Below are positions 41,840-49,317 of a stretch of DNA of 64,000 nt, in pieces. The stretch lies in contig NZ_QCYG01000001.1 in NCBI RefSeq assembly GCF_003072065.1, forward strand, positions 248,001-312,000, given 5' to 3'. Source of the DNA: Thalassorhabdomicrobium marinisediminis (GTDB taxonomy: Bacteria > Pseudomonadota > Alphaproteobacteria > Rhodobacterales > Rhodobacteraceae). The first letter of the stretch is position 1; every line of letters begins with the position of its first letter. The notes beneath the pieces were generated by a model. It was not told the origin of the DNA. It made no database searches and worked only from the letters and a program-made list of their open reading frames with translations. The position numbers and the translations under genes were made by a program.

Positions 41840-42985
41840 CTATTTGTCCGAAGGGCTGGTGTCGGCCTGGGCTTCGGTTTCGGTCTCGTCGCCCAGAAAC
41901 AGGGCCACCCGCTGCAGGCCGTCAATCTCGTCACAGGCGATCTTGATCACGGTGAGGATGGGCAGGGCGACGATCATGCCCATGATCGACCAGATCCACG
42001 CAAAGAAGGCCACGCACAAGAACACTACAGTGGTGTTGAGCTGCATCCGCCGCGAGATCAGCGACGGGGTGATGAACTGCGCCTCGAAAGAGGTCAGGAA
42101 CATATAGGTGGCCCAGACCCCCAGCGCGGGCCAAACGTCGCCAAAGGTCATCAGCGCCAGAATGGCCGCGATGATCGAACCGGCAATCGCGCCGATGAAG
42201 GGGATGAAATTGAACAGGAACGCCATGACGCCAACCATCATGTAGTTGGGCAGACCCCAAACATACATCGCGGCCCCCACCACAAGGCCAAGCCCCGCGT
42301 TGATCATGGTGATCCCGCCCAGATAGCGGCCCAGACGGTCTTCGATGTCATAAACGACGTTCACCGCGCGGCGCTTGTCGCTGAACCGCCCGATGCTTTG
42401 CACCGTCTTGCGGATGAACATGTCGCCCGAGGAAACAAGGAAATACAGCAGCACGATGGCAAAGGCCATCTGGCCGAACAGCATCGGCGCGATGCGCGCG
42501 ACCATGGCGGCGATTCCGGGCTTCTGGACCACCTCGACCTCGACCGTGTCGTCGGCCTGATCCTCGGGGTTGATGATGTCATCCGCCGCTTCGACGGCCT
42601 CGTTGACGGCCTCCATCGTGTTGCCGCCTGCGCTTTTCAGCTGGCCCTCGATCTGGCGGATCACTTCAGGGATGTCGGCAAGAAACGTAGAGACGGGGCC
42701 GCTGAGCCGCAGCAGGCCGTAGCCGATGGCGACCACGATGATGGTGCAGAAAATGATCGCGCTGCCCGTGGGCGAAATGCCGATCCGCGCCAGCCACCGG
42801 CGCGGACGATTGAGGATAAAGTACCCCAGAATGGCGGTGGTGACGGGGATCAGAAAGTCGCTGGCCCAGGTCAGGGTCTGGACAAAGAACAGGATGAACA
42901 GGCCGATGACCATCGCCTTGATCCCCCGCAGGTTCGCAAGCTTGGACAGGGCTTCGGTCTGGATACCGTTCTGGGGTTCGGACAT
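41840..42985 (-). CDS. AI-2E family transporter (PerM/TqsA-like)
   Basis: A 381-residue membrane protein with about seven to eight helices: two pairs near the N-terminus (residues 25-95), a soluble acidic stretch (about 130-160, with an EAADDIINPEDQADDTVEVE insert), then helices with the family motif NFIPFIGAIAGSIIAA (about 240-255). Substrates vary in this family (autoinducer-2, Na+/H+). It lies in the stress island but no EcfG motif was seen upstream. The next gene upstream ends 88 nt away. Confidence 0.85.
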   Translation of the reverse strand: MSEPQNGIQTEALSKLANLRGIKAMVIGLFILFFVQTLTWASDFLIPVTTAILGYFILNRPRRWLARIGISPTGSAIIFCTIIVVAIGYGLLRLSGPVSTFLADIPEVIRQIEGQLKSAGGNTMEAVNEAVEAADDIINPEDQADDTVEVEVVQKPGIAAMVARIAPMLFGQMAFAIVLLYFLVSSGDMFIRKTVQSIGRFSDKRRAVNVVYDIEDRLGRYLGGITMINAGLGLVVGAAMYVWGLPNYMMVGVMAFLFNFIPFIGAIAGSIIAAILALMTFGDVWPALGVWATYMFLTSFEAQFITPSLISRRMQLNTTVVFLCVAFFAWIWSIMGMIVALPILTVIKIACDEIDGLQRVALFLGDETETEAQADTSPSDK

Positions 42986-43072
42986 TTACATCTCATTTTT
43001 CGAAAAGGGCGCAGTGCGGGGTCGCAGCGCGAGGGTATCGGTAAAAGTAGCGCGCGGCGGCGTGCGCTCAAG

Positions 43073-43435
43073 TCAGCGGCGGGTCGGGGCAGGGCCGGTA
43101 CCGCGGCGTTCTATCTCCTTGCGCAGGATCGCCACGTTGCGATTGTTGGACTTGAACGCCATGTCGAACAGATCGCCCAGCAGCGGGATCGCCCCGACGG
43201 TGGTATCAAGGCCGGTGTTCAGGGCCATCCGCGCAAGCGTGCGTTTGCGCGCGCCCATCCGGTAGGCCTGAAACATGAGGTATCCGGCCGGGACAAGCAT
43301 CACGGCATCGCCAACGCCGGGCACCAGCCCGACGATCGTGTCCCAGCCGAACCGCATGTTGGTTCCGGGCAGACGGAACCGGCTGTCGAGCATCGACGAC
43401 AGCCGGTCAAGGTGGGCAAGATCAGGTGTCGCCAT
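43073..43435 (-). CDS. DUF4112 membrane protein
   Basis: A 120-residue protein with LDSRFRLPGTNMRFGWDTIV (about 16-35), GLVPGVGDAVMLVPAGYLMF and TVGAIPLLGDLFDMAFKSN. The repeated G-(LV)-(IV)-P-xx-GD pattern is typical of DUF4112. It overlaps the stop of the Pmp3-type gene (TGATG), so it is in the yihY-pmp3-DUF4112 operon. The function is unknown. Confidence 0.85.
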   Translation of the reverse strand: MATPDLAHLDRLSSMLDSRFRLPGTNMRFGWDTIVGLVPGVGDAVMLVPAGYLMFQAYRMGARKRTLARMALNTGLDTTVGAIPLLGDLFDMAFKSNNRNVAILRKEIERRGTGPAPTRR

Positions 43436-43593
43436 CAGTCCCTCGCGATGATGTAGATGGCGTGTACGATGCCGGGGATGTAGCCCAGCAGGGTCAGAAT
43501 GATGTTGAACCAGAAGTGTTTGCCAAAGCCGACCTGTAGGAAAACGCCCAGAGGGGGCAGCAGAACGGCGACGATGATGCGGATGAGATCCAT
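43435..43593 (-). CDS. YqaE/Pmp3 family small stress membrane protein
   Basis: A 52-residue two-helix membrane protein: MDLIRIIVAVLLPPLGVFLQ followed by VGFGKHFWFNIILTLLGYIP and GIVHAIYIIARD. The LLPPLGVFL and NIxLTLLGYIPGIVHAIY patterns are diagnostic of the Pmp3/YqaE family, which is induced by salt, cold and membrane stress. CAAAGGAC lies upstream of the ATG. Its start is 37 nt after the YihY-type stop, and its own stop overlaps the DUF4112 start. Confidence 0.92.
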   Translation of the reverse strand: MDLIRIIVAVLLPPLGVFLQVGFGKHFWFNIILTLLGYIPGIVHAIYIIARD

Positions 43594-43629
43594 GAAAATG
43601 TCCTTTGATGTTGGTTGAAACTAAGGGGG

Positions 43630-44577
43630 TCAGCCCTTGTGAGCTTCGCCGAGGTTGTCGGCTTTCTCGGCGTCCCGTTCGCCCATGGGCTGGGTCGGGC
43701 CGACGGTGGTGTCATAGGTCGTTTGCGCTTCGAGTTCGGCGTTCAATTCAGCCCCCAGCAGGATGATGAAGGCGGAAATCCAGAACCACATCAGCAGTAC
43801 GACGATCCCGGCCAGTGAACCGAAGCTTTCGTTGTAGGACCCGAAGTTGCCCACGTAGAAGGCGAACCCCGCAGAGCCCACGATCCAGAGGAAACAGGCG
43901 GCCAGCGCCCCGGGTGAGACCCACTTGAACTCGGGCTTGTCGCGGGACGGGGCGTAGCGGTAAAGCACCGCAAGGCCGAAAAGGGTGAGCAGGATCAGCC
44001 CGGCCCAGACCGTGATCGTGCCGATCAACTCGGCCAGCCAGCCCGCATTCAGTAAGGACAGGACGGCTGGAACGACGAGCGTGGCACCGAGCCCGACGAG
44101 AAGCCCGAAGATCAGAAACAGGGTCAGGCCCAGTGTGATGAAGGTGAGCTTGATGAACCCGCGCGATTCATCCTCGTCATAGGCGACGTTCATCCCCTCG
44201 ATCAGACTTTTCATGCCTTTCGAGGCGGAATAGATCGCGATGAGGAGACCCAGAACAGCCGCCAGCCCAAGCCCGCCCTCGCGGCTGCCTGCGACGGCGG
44301 TGGCCTGATCGACGATGATCGTCATCACCTCGTCGGGGACCAGCCCCTTCATGGTGGAAATCTGTTCGATGATCTGGTTCGGCTCGATCAGCAGCCCGCC
44401 GATGGCCAGCATGGCCGTGATCGCGGGAAACAGCGCCAGAAGGCCGTAAAAGGCCACGCCCGCGGCAATAAGGCCCACGTGATCGGCGGCAATCTCGTCC
44501 TTGAGGCGGAAGGCGACATCCTTCCATCCCTTGGGCGGTATTTCGGTCGGGGTGGAGGCGTGACGACCTCGGGCCAT
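43630..44577 (-). CDS. YihY/virulence factor BrkB family membrane protein
   Basis: A 315-residue protein with about six membrane helices: LIAAGVAFYGLLALFPAITA (about 37-56, the family hallmark), GLGLAAVLGLLIAIYSASKG, a pair near 147-200, and LAACFLWIVGSAGFAFYVG then FGSLAGIVVLLMWFWISAFI. The tail is acidic. The molecular role is not established. An EcfG-like promoter lies upstream, and pmp3 and DUF4112 genes follow. Confidence 0.88.
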   Translation of the reverse strand: MARGRHASTPTEIPPKGWKDVAFRLKDEIAADHVGLIAAGVAFYGLLALFPAITAMLAIGGLLIEPNQIIEQISTMKGLVPDEVMTIIVDQATAVAGSREGGLGLAAVLGLLIAIYSASKGMKSLIEGMNVAYDEDESRGFIKLTFITLGLTLFLIFGLLVGLGATLVVPAVLSLLNAGWLAELIGTITVWAGLILLTLFGLAVLYRYAPSRDKPEFKWVSPGALAACFLWIVGSAGFAFYVGNFGSYNESFGSLAGIVVLLMWFWISAFIILLGAELNAELEAQTTYDTTVGPTQPMGERDAEKADNLGEAHKG

Positions 44578-44614
44578 GGCTGTCCTCGGGTATTTGTGAT
44601 GTGTTCAGGGGGCA

Positions 44615-44640
44615 AACCCCCCTCCGACCGCATAAGTTCC
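44615..44640 (-). promoter_or_regulatory. EcfG-like promoter of yihY-pmp3-DUF4112
   Basis: GGAAC (44640-44636), 17 nt, GGTT (44618-44615), one mismatch in the -10, 37 nt upstream of the ATG at 44577. Confidence 0.5.
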
Positions 44641-44757
44641 GCGCACTTCGGCGGTTTTGCGCTGACATCTGCACGGGGCAGGGGGAGTCGGGCGGCGTTT
44701 GACCCCTGCGCGCCGGACAAATCCCGCCGGGGTAACTTGTGTTAACTTTCGCCCCCG

Positions 44758-44790
44758 TTGAACGGGGCGCATATGGAACATATAGTGAAC
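44758..44790 (+). promoter_or_regulatory. Sigma-70 promoter with embedded LexA box for the radical SAM-UdgX operon
   Basis: TTGAAC (44758-44763), 17 nt, TATAGT (44781-44786) form a near-consensus promoter. GAAC-N7-GAAC (44776-44790), the reverse complement of the Rhodobacter-type SOS box GTTC-N7-GTTC, covers the -10. Transcription starting 7 nt after the -10 would begin at the A of the ATG at 44793, predicting a leaderless mRNA; no Shine-Dalgarno is present. Confidence 0.7.
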
Positions 44791-44792
44791 AC

Positions 44793-46028
44793 ATGAAAAG
44801 CCAGACCTTACAGAACAAGCTTGCGATCCTGTCCGATGCAGCGAAATACGATGCCTCTTGCGCGTCATCGGGATCGACGAAGCGGGATTCGCGCGACGGC
44901 AAGGGGTTGGGGTCCAACAACGGGGCCGGGATCTGCCACGCCTATGCGCCGGATGGACGCTGCATCAGCCTGCTAAAAATCCTGATGACCAATTTCTGCA
45001 TCTACGATTGCGCCTATTGCGTGAACCGCGTGTCGTCGAACATCGAGAGGGCGCGGTTCACGGTGGACGAGGTGGTGAAGCTCACCATCGAGTTCTACCG
45101 CCGCAACTACATCGAGGGGCTGTTTTTGTCCTCGGGCATTATCCGGTCCCCCGATGTGACCATGTCCGACATGGTGCAGATCGCCCGCAAACTGCGCGGA
45201 GAGGAGAACTTTCGCGGCTACATCCACCTCAAGACCATTCCCGATGCGGCGCCCGAGTTGATCGCCGAGGCCGGTCGGCTGGCGGACCGGTTGTCGATCA
45301 ACGTGGAGCTTCCGACGGACACTTCGGTCACGCAATATGCGCCGGAAAAAGACCCCGGCCAGATCCGCCGCGCCATGGCCTATGTGAAGACGCGCAAGGT
45401 CGAAAGCAGCGACAAGAGCCATACGGGCAAGCGGCCGCCCAAATTCGCGCCCGCAGGCCAGTCCACGCAAGTCATCGTGGGGGCCGATGCTTCCAACGAC
45501 GCGACCATTCTGGGCCAGTCAACGCGGCTTTATTCCAGTTACGGCCTGAAACGGGTCTATTATTCCGCCTTTTCGCCCATTCCCGACAGCACCAAGGCGC
45601 TGCCGCTGGTGCGCCCGCCCTTGCAGCGCGAGCATCGGCTGTATCAGGCAGACTGGTTGTTGCGGTTTTACGGGTTCGAGCTGGACGAGATCACCGGCGT
45701 GACGGCGGACGGCAATCTTGAGTTGGACTACGATCCAAAACTGGCTTGGGCGCTGGCCCATCAGGGGCTGTTTCCCGTCGACGTCAACAAAGCCAGCCGT
45801 GAGCTTTTGTTGCGGGTGCCGGGGTTCGGGGTGAAAACGGTGAACCGGATCCTCACGACCCGCCGTCACCGCACGCTGCGCTATGAGGATCTGACCCGCA
45901 TGGGGGTGCCGATGAAAAAGGCGCGGACCTTTGTGACCGCCGGCGGCTGGTCGCCCGGGGGGCTGATCGACAGCGCCAATCTGCGCGCGCAATTCGCCCC
46001 GCCGCCCGAGCAACTGACGCTGCTATGA
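44793..46028 (+). CDS. Putative DNA modification/repair radical SAM protein (TIGR03916-type, SplB-like)
   Basis: A 411-residue radical SAM protein. The N-terminal AILSDAAKYDASCASSGS (about 10-27) is the family opening. CIYDCAYC (CxxxCxxC, about 68-75) binds the [4Fe-4S]-SAM cluster. A helix-hairpin-helix-like segment near the C-terminus (LLRVPGFGVKTVNRIL) suggests DNA contact. It overlaps the UdgX gene by 4 nt (ATGA). This pairing is a known two-gene cassette of uncertain biochemical role. A LexA box over its promoter supports a role in DNA damage repair. Confidence 0.9.
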   Translation: MKSQTLQNKLAILSDAAKYDASCASSGSTKRDSRDGKGLGSNNGAGICHAYAPDGRCISLLKILMTNFCIYDCAYCVNRVSSNIERARFTVDEVVKLTIEFYRRNYIEGLFLSSGIIRSPDVTMSDMVQIARKLRGEENFRGYIHLKTIPDAAPELIAEAGRLADRLSINVELPTDTSVTQYAPEKDPGQIRRAMAYVKTRKVESSDKSHTGKRPPKFAPAGQSTQVIVGADASNDATILGQSTRLYSSYGLKRVYYSAFSPIPDSTKALPLVRPPLQREHRLYQADWLLRFYGFELDEITGVTADGNLELDYDPKLAWALAHQGLFPVDVNKASRELLLRVPGFGVKTVNRILTTRRHRTLRYEDLTRMGVPMKKARTFVTAGGWSPGGLIDSANLRAQFAPPPEQLTLL

Positions 46029-47506
46029 GCCACCGGATCACCCTGCCCAGGATCGGCACGGCGCAGGCTTGGCGCGACGCGGCGCGGGGGCTTTTGGGGG
46101 CGGGCGTGCCGCCAGCCGATATCGCTTGGGGGGATGAAGATGCGCCAGCGGGTCTGTTCGATGCCGCCCCCGCGCCGCCTGCGTCCGGTGCGATCACCGT
46201 ACCGCGCAGCTTCCTGAGCCTTGCGCAGTCGGTCGTCTGGCACAGCGATCCCGCGCGGTTCGCTCTGCTCTATCGGGTGCTCTGGCGCTCGCAGGATGCG
46301 CCCCACCTGATGACCGACCGCGCCGATGCGGACCTCGCCGCCCTGCGACGAATGGAGAAGAACGTGCATCGCTGCCAGCACAAGATGAAGGCCTTCGTGC
46401 GTTTCCGCGATCTTGGCTCTGCGTCCGATGCGCGCCGGTCTTTCGTGGCCTGGTTCGAGCCCACGCACCACACGGTCGAGCCCACCGCCCCGTTCTTCGC
46501 GCGGCGGTTCGGCGATATGGACTGGCGGATCCTCACCCCGGATGTGAGCGCATCCTTCATCGGCGGCGAACTGACCTTCCATGAGGGGCAAGAGAAGCCG
46601 CCGCTTCCCGAAGATGCGAGCGAGGAGCTCTGGACGACCTATTTCCGCAACATTTTCAATCCCGCGAGGCTGAAGGTGAAGGCCATGCAGTCGGAGATGC
46701 CGAAGAAGTACTGGAAGAACATGCCCGAGGCGGCGGCCATCCCCGAGTTGATCGCCAGCGCCCCCGCCCGGGTGCGCGCCATGAACGAGGCGGCCCCCAC
46801 CTTGCCGCCGTTGCGCGCTGGGAAGGTGGAGAAACAGCTTGCCGCCTTCGGGTCGCGCTGGAGCGGCTCGCGGGATGAGTTGAGCGCCCAGATTTCCGCC
46901 TGCACCCGCTGCCCGCTGTATTGCATGGCCACGCAGGCCGTCCCCGGTGAGGGCCCGTCACAGGCGGCGCTGATGATCGTGGGCGAACAGCCCGGCGATC
47001 AGGAGGATCTGCAAGGTCGGCCCTTTGTCGGACCGGCGGGGCAGCTCTTCGACCGTCTGGCCGGCGAGGTGGATTTCGCCCGCACGACTGCATTCGTCAC
47101 CAACGCGGTGAAGCACTTCAAATTCAAGCCACAGGGGCGGCGGCGGTTGCACCAGCGGCCCAATACCTCCGAGATCGATCAGTGCAAGTGGTGGCTGGAT
47201 GCGGAACGGGCGACGGTGCAGCCCAAGGTCATTCTGGCCATGGGGGCGACAGCGGCCACCGCGCTGACCGGGGACGGGCGCGGTATCGGCACGCGGCGCG
47301 GGCGGGTCTCGACGCTGGAGGATGGCACCGCGCTGATCCTGACCTACCACCCCTCATACATGTTGCGCCTGCGAGACACGGACCAGCGGGCGCAGGCGGA
47401 AGAGGCGTTTCGTCAGGATCTCGCCCTCGCCCATAGGCTCAGCCGTTCTATCTCAACCGAAAGACCGGTGGAGGAGGATGGCGCACCGATGCGCCGCGCC
47501 CACTGA
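46025..47506 (+). CDS. udgX: UdgX-type uracil-DNA-binding protein fused to a TIGR03915 domain
   Basis: A 493-residue fusion. Residues 1-250 form the TIGR03915/DUF4130 domain seen with the radical SAM partner (VWHSDPARFALLYRVLWR, ADADLAALRRMEKNVHRCQH). Residues 275-480 are a family 4/UdgX uracil-DNA glycosylase: CTRCPLYC for the [4Fe-4S] cluster, GEQPGDQEDLQGRPFVGPAG (about 320-339) and GRRRLHQRPNTSEI, the R-loop whose His in UdgX forms a covalent bond with the abasic sugar. LTYHPSYMLRL completes it. It is co-transcribed with the upstream radical SAM gene under the LexA-type promoter. Confidence 0.92.
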   Translation: MSHRITLPRIGTAQAWRDAARGLLGAGVPPADIAWGDEDAPAGLFDAAPAPPASGAITVPRSFLSLAQSVVWHSDPARFALLYRVLWRSQDAPHLMTDRADADLAALRRMEKNVHRCQHKMKAFVRFRDLGSASDARRSFVAWFEPTHHTVEPTAPFFARRFGDMDWRILTPDVSASFIGGELTFHEGQEKPPLPEDASEELWTTYFRNIFNPARLKVKAMQSEMPKKYWKNMPEAAAIPELIASAPARVRAMNEAAPTLPPLRAGKVEKQLAAFGSRWSGSRDELSAQISACTRCPLYCMATQAVPGEGPSQAALMIVGEQPGDQEDLQGRPFVGPAGQLFDRLAGEVDFARTTAFVTNAVKHFKFKPQGRRRLHQRPNTSEIDQCKWWLDAERATVQPKVILAMGATAATALTGDGRGIGTRRGRVSTLEDGTALILTYHPSYMLRLRDTDQRAQAEEAFRQDLALAHRLSRSISTERPVEEDGAPMRRAH

Positions 47507-47541
47507 CGGGTCGGGTGTGCTTATGGGATGAAAGGGCGGGG

Positions 47542-49233
47542 ATGACGGATTTAAAGCAGGGCCTTCGGGTGGCGATCGTAGGCCTCGGGCCGCGGGGGCT
47601 CGGGGCGGTCGAAGCCTTGATCCTGCGCGCCAGAGAGGCCGGATTACACCTTCAGGTCGATGCATTCGACACGGTCGACCACCCCGGCGCGGGGCCGAAT
47701 TTCTCGCCCGATCAGACAGACTGCTGCTTGCTCAACACGCCCGCCCGCGCGCTGGATATCGCGCCGGATCCCGCGCTGGGGAAGAGGGTGCCGGTGTTCG
47801 ACGCCCCCGACACCGACGCGAATGACGCTGACCATTTCCCCACCCGCGCGGCCCTCGGCTCTTACCTTGCGGACCGTCTGTCACAGGTGCGCGCGCTCAA
47901 CTCAGATGTCCTGTCGTTGAACATTCGCAAACGCACGGTTTCAGACGTCGAGCAACGCGCGGATGGGCTTTGGTTGGAGACGGACGGCGCGTGGATCGGC
48001 CCCTATGCTGACGTTCTGCTGACCCTCGGCCAGCCGCAGACGCGGCCTGATGACCAGCTTGCCGCTTGGATCGATCACGTGGCTGCGGGCCATGGCGCAC
48101 TGCGCGCCGCCTATCCCGACCGTGCCTTGCTTGAGGCCGCGCAGGGTTGGGCCGGGCAGACCGTGGCCATTCGCGGGCTGGGCCTGTCGACGATGGATGT
48201 GTTGCGCGTGCTCACCACCGGGCTGGGCGGCGAGTTCACCGCGTCGGGCTATCGCCGTTCGGGCCGGGAACCCGCGCGGATCTTGCCGTTCTCGCTCAAT
48301 GGCCAGCCCCCGGCGCCCAAGCCGGTAAGCCAAGCGGTCGACCAGCTTTTCGATCTTTCCGACAGGGAGCTCGCATCGATCATCGACGCCCTGTGTTCGG
48401 GCATGCAGCAGGGTCCGGACGGCGCGCTCATGACGTTCTGCGCAGGGCTCGCCCCGCCCGTGGTGCGCATTCTTGATGAAGTGGGCAGCCCGGCGACCGC
48501 GGCCGATGTGGATCGATGGCTGGCCACCGAGCAGACCGATCCCGGTGGGCAGGCCACCCTGCCGCCCCTGCAGACGTTGCAGCACACTATCGCCATGGCC
48601 GAAGGGCGCAGCCCCGCCGACGTGGGCTTCACCGTGGGGCAGGTGATGCGCAAGCTCGAGAACGCGATCCGCAAGGCGTTCAACCCGGAAACCGTGCTTC
48701 CGCAGACCGCCAAGGCGTTGGTCGGCTTCAACGAAGGGCTGTCGCGCTACTCTTACGGGCCGCCGCTGCGCTCGGCGCGCGAGCTGTTGATGCTGGTCGA
48801 AGCAGGCGTGGTCAGCTTTGTCGAGGCAGAAGACCCGGACATCGAGATGGTCGACGGCGGATGGCTACTGCGCGACGGCAGCGAACAACGCAGGGCGACG
48901 GTGATGGTGGACGCCGTCCTGCCGCCGCCGGATCTGGACCGCGTGACCGAGCCACTGTTCGAGGCTTTGCGCCGCAAGGGGTGGATCACCCCCGTGGCCG
49001 AGGGGTTGGGCGCGCAGACGGCAGCGGATGGCGGGTTGATCGCCGCGCGCGGGCAGGGCGTGACGAACCTGTGCCTTTTGGGGCGCATGGCCTTGGGCAG
49101 TGTCATCGCGGTGGATTCGATCCACGATTGTTTCGGCGCCGCCACCCACCGTTGGGCCGATGGCGTCATGCAGCGCCATGCCACCGGCGGCGGGCAGGCC
49201 CCGCAGGGATTGGGCAACAATCCGCCGGAGTGA
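47542..49233 (+). CDS. FAD/NAD(P)-binding protein (NAD_binding_9 type)
   Basis: A 563-residue flavoprotein with RVAIVGLGPRGLGAVEALIL (about residues 9-28) as dinucleotide site, DTVDHPGAGPNFSPDQTDCC and LLNTPARALDIAP. These features match PF13454 proteins annotated as hypothetical FAD-NAD(P)-binding or hydroxyacylglutathione-like. A second site is suggested by VAIRGLGLSTMDVLRVL (about 209-225). AAAGGGCGGGG precedes the ATG at 47542. The substrate is unknown. It is 35 nt after udgX, so read-through is possible. Confidence 0.75.
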   Translation: MTDLKQGLRVAIVGLGPRGLGAVEALILRAREAGLHLQVDAFDTVDHPGAGPNFSPDQTDCCLLNTPARALDIAPDPALGKRVPVFDAPDTDANDADHFPTRAALGSYLADRLSQVRALNSDVLSLNIRKRTVSDVEQRADGLWLETDGAWIGPYADVLLTLGQPQTRPDDQLAAWIDHVAAGHGALRAAYPDRALLEAAQGWAGQTVAIRGLGLSTMDVLRVLTTGLGGEFTASGYRRSGREPARILPFSLNGQPPAPKPVSQAVDQLFDLSDRELASIIDALCSGMQQGPDGALMTFCAGLAPPVVRILDEVGSPATAADVDRWLATEQTDPGGQATLPPLQTLQHTIAMAEGRSPADVGFTVGQVMRKLENAIRKAFNPETVLPQTAKALVGFNEGLSRYSYGPPLRSARELLMLVEAGVVSFVEAEDPDIEMVDGGWLLRDGSEQRRATVMVDAVLPPPDLDRVTEPLFEALRRKGWITPVAEGLGAQTAADGGLIAARGQGVTNLCLLGRMALGSVIAVDSIHDCFGAATHRWADGVMQRHATGGGQAPQGLGNNPPE

Positions 49234-49246
49234 AAGGCCTCTGTCG

Positions 49247-49271
49247 GGAACTCTTCGATGCCGCATCCGTT
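49247..49271 (+). promoter_or_regulatory. EcfG-type promoter of the OmpA-family gene
   Basis: GGAAC (49247-49251), 16 nt, CGTT (49268-49271), an exact motif 46 nt upstream of the ATG. Confidence 0.72.
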
Positions 49272-49317
49272 AGTCGTTCGATCCGCCCCGCGGGGCGAAA
49301 CAGGAAAGGATTGTCCG

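Noticed and set aside
41768-43456. A 562-codon plus-strand open frame across the AI-2E and DUF4112 genes
   Set aside because: Antisense shadow with His/Arg/Asp-rich composition; both minus-strand genes have clear family motifs.
44760-44779. A further GAAC at 44760 as part of a second LexA box
   Set aside because: The spacing to the next GAAC is 12 nt, not 7; it is simply part of the -35 element.
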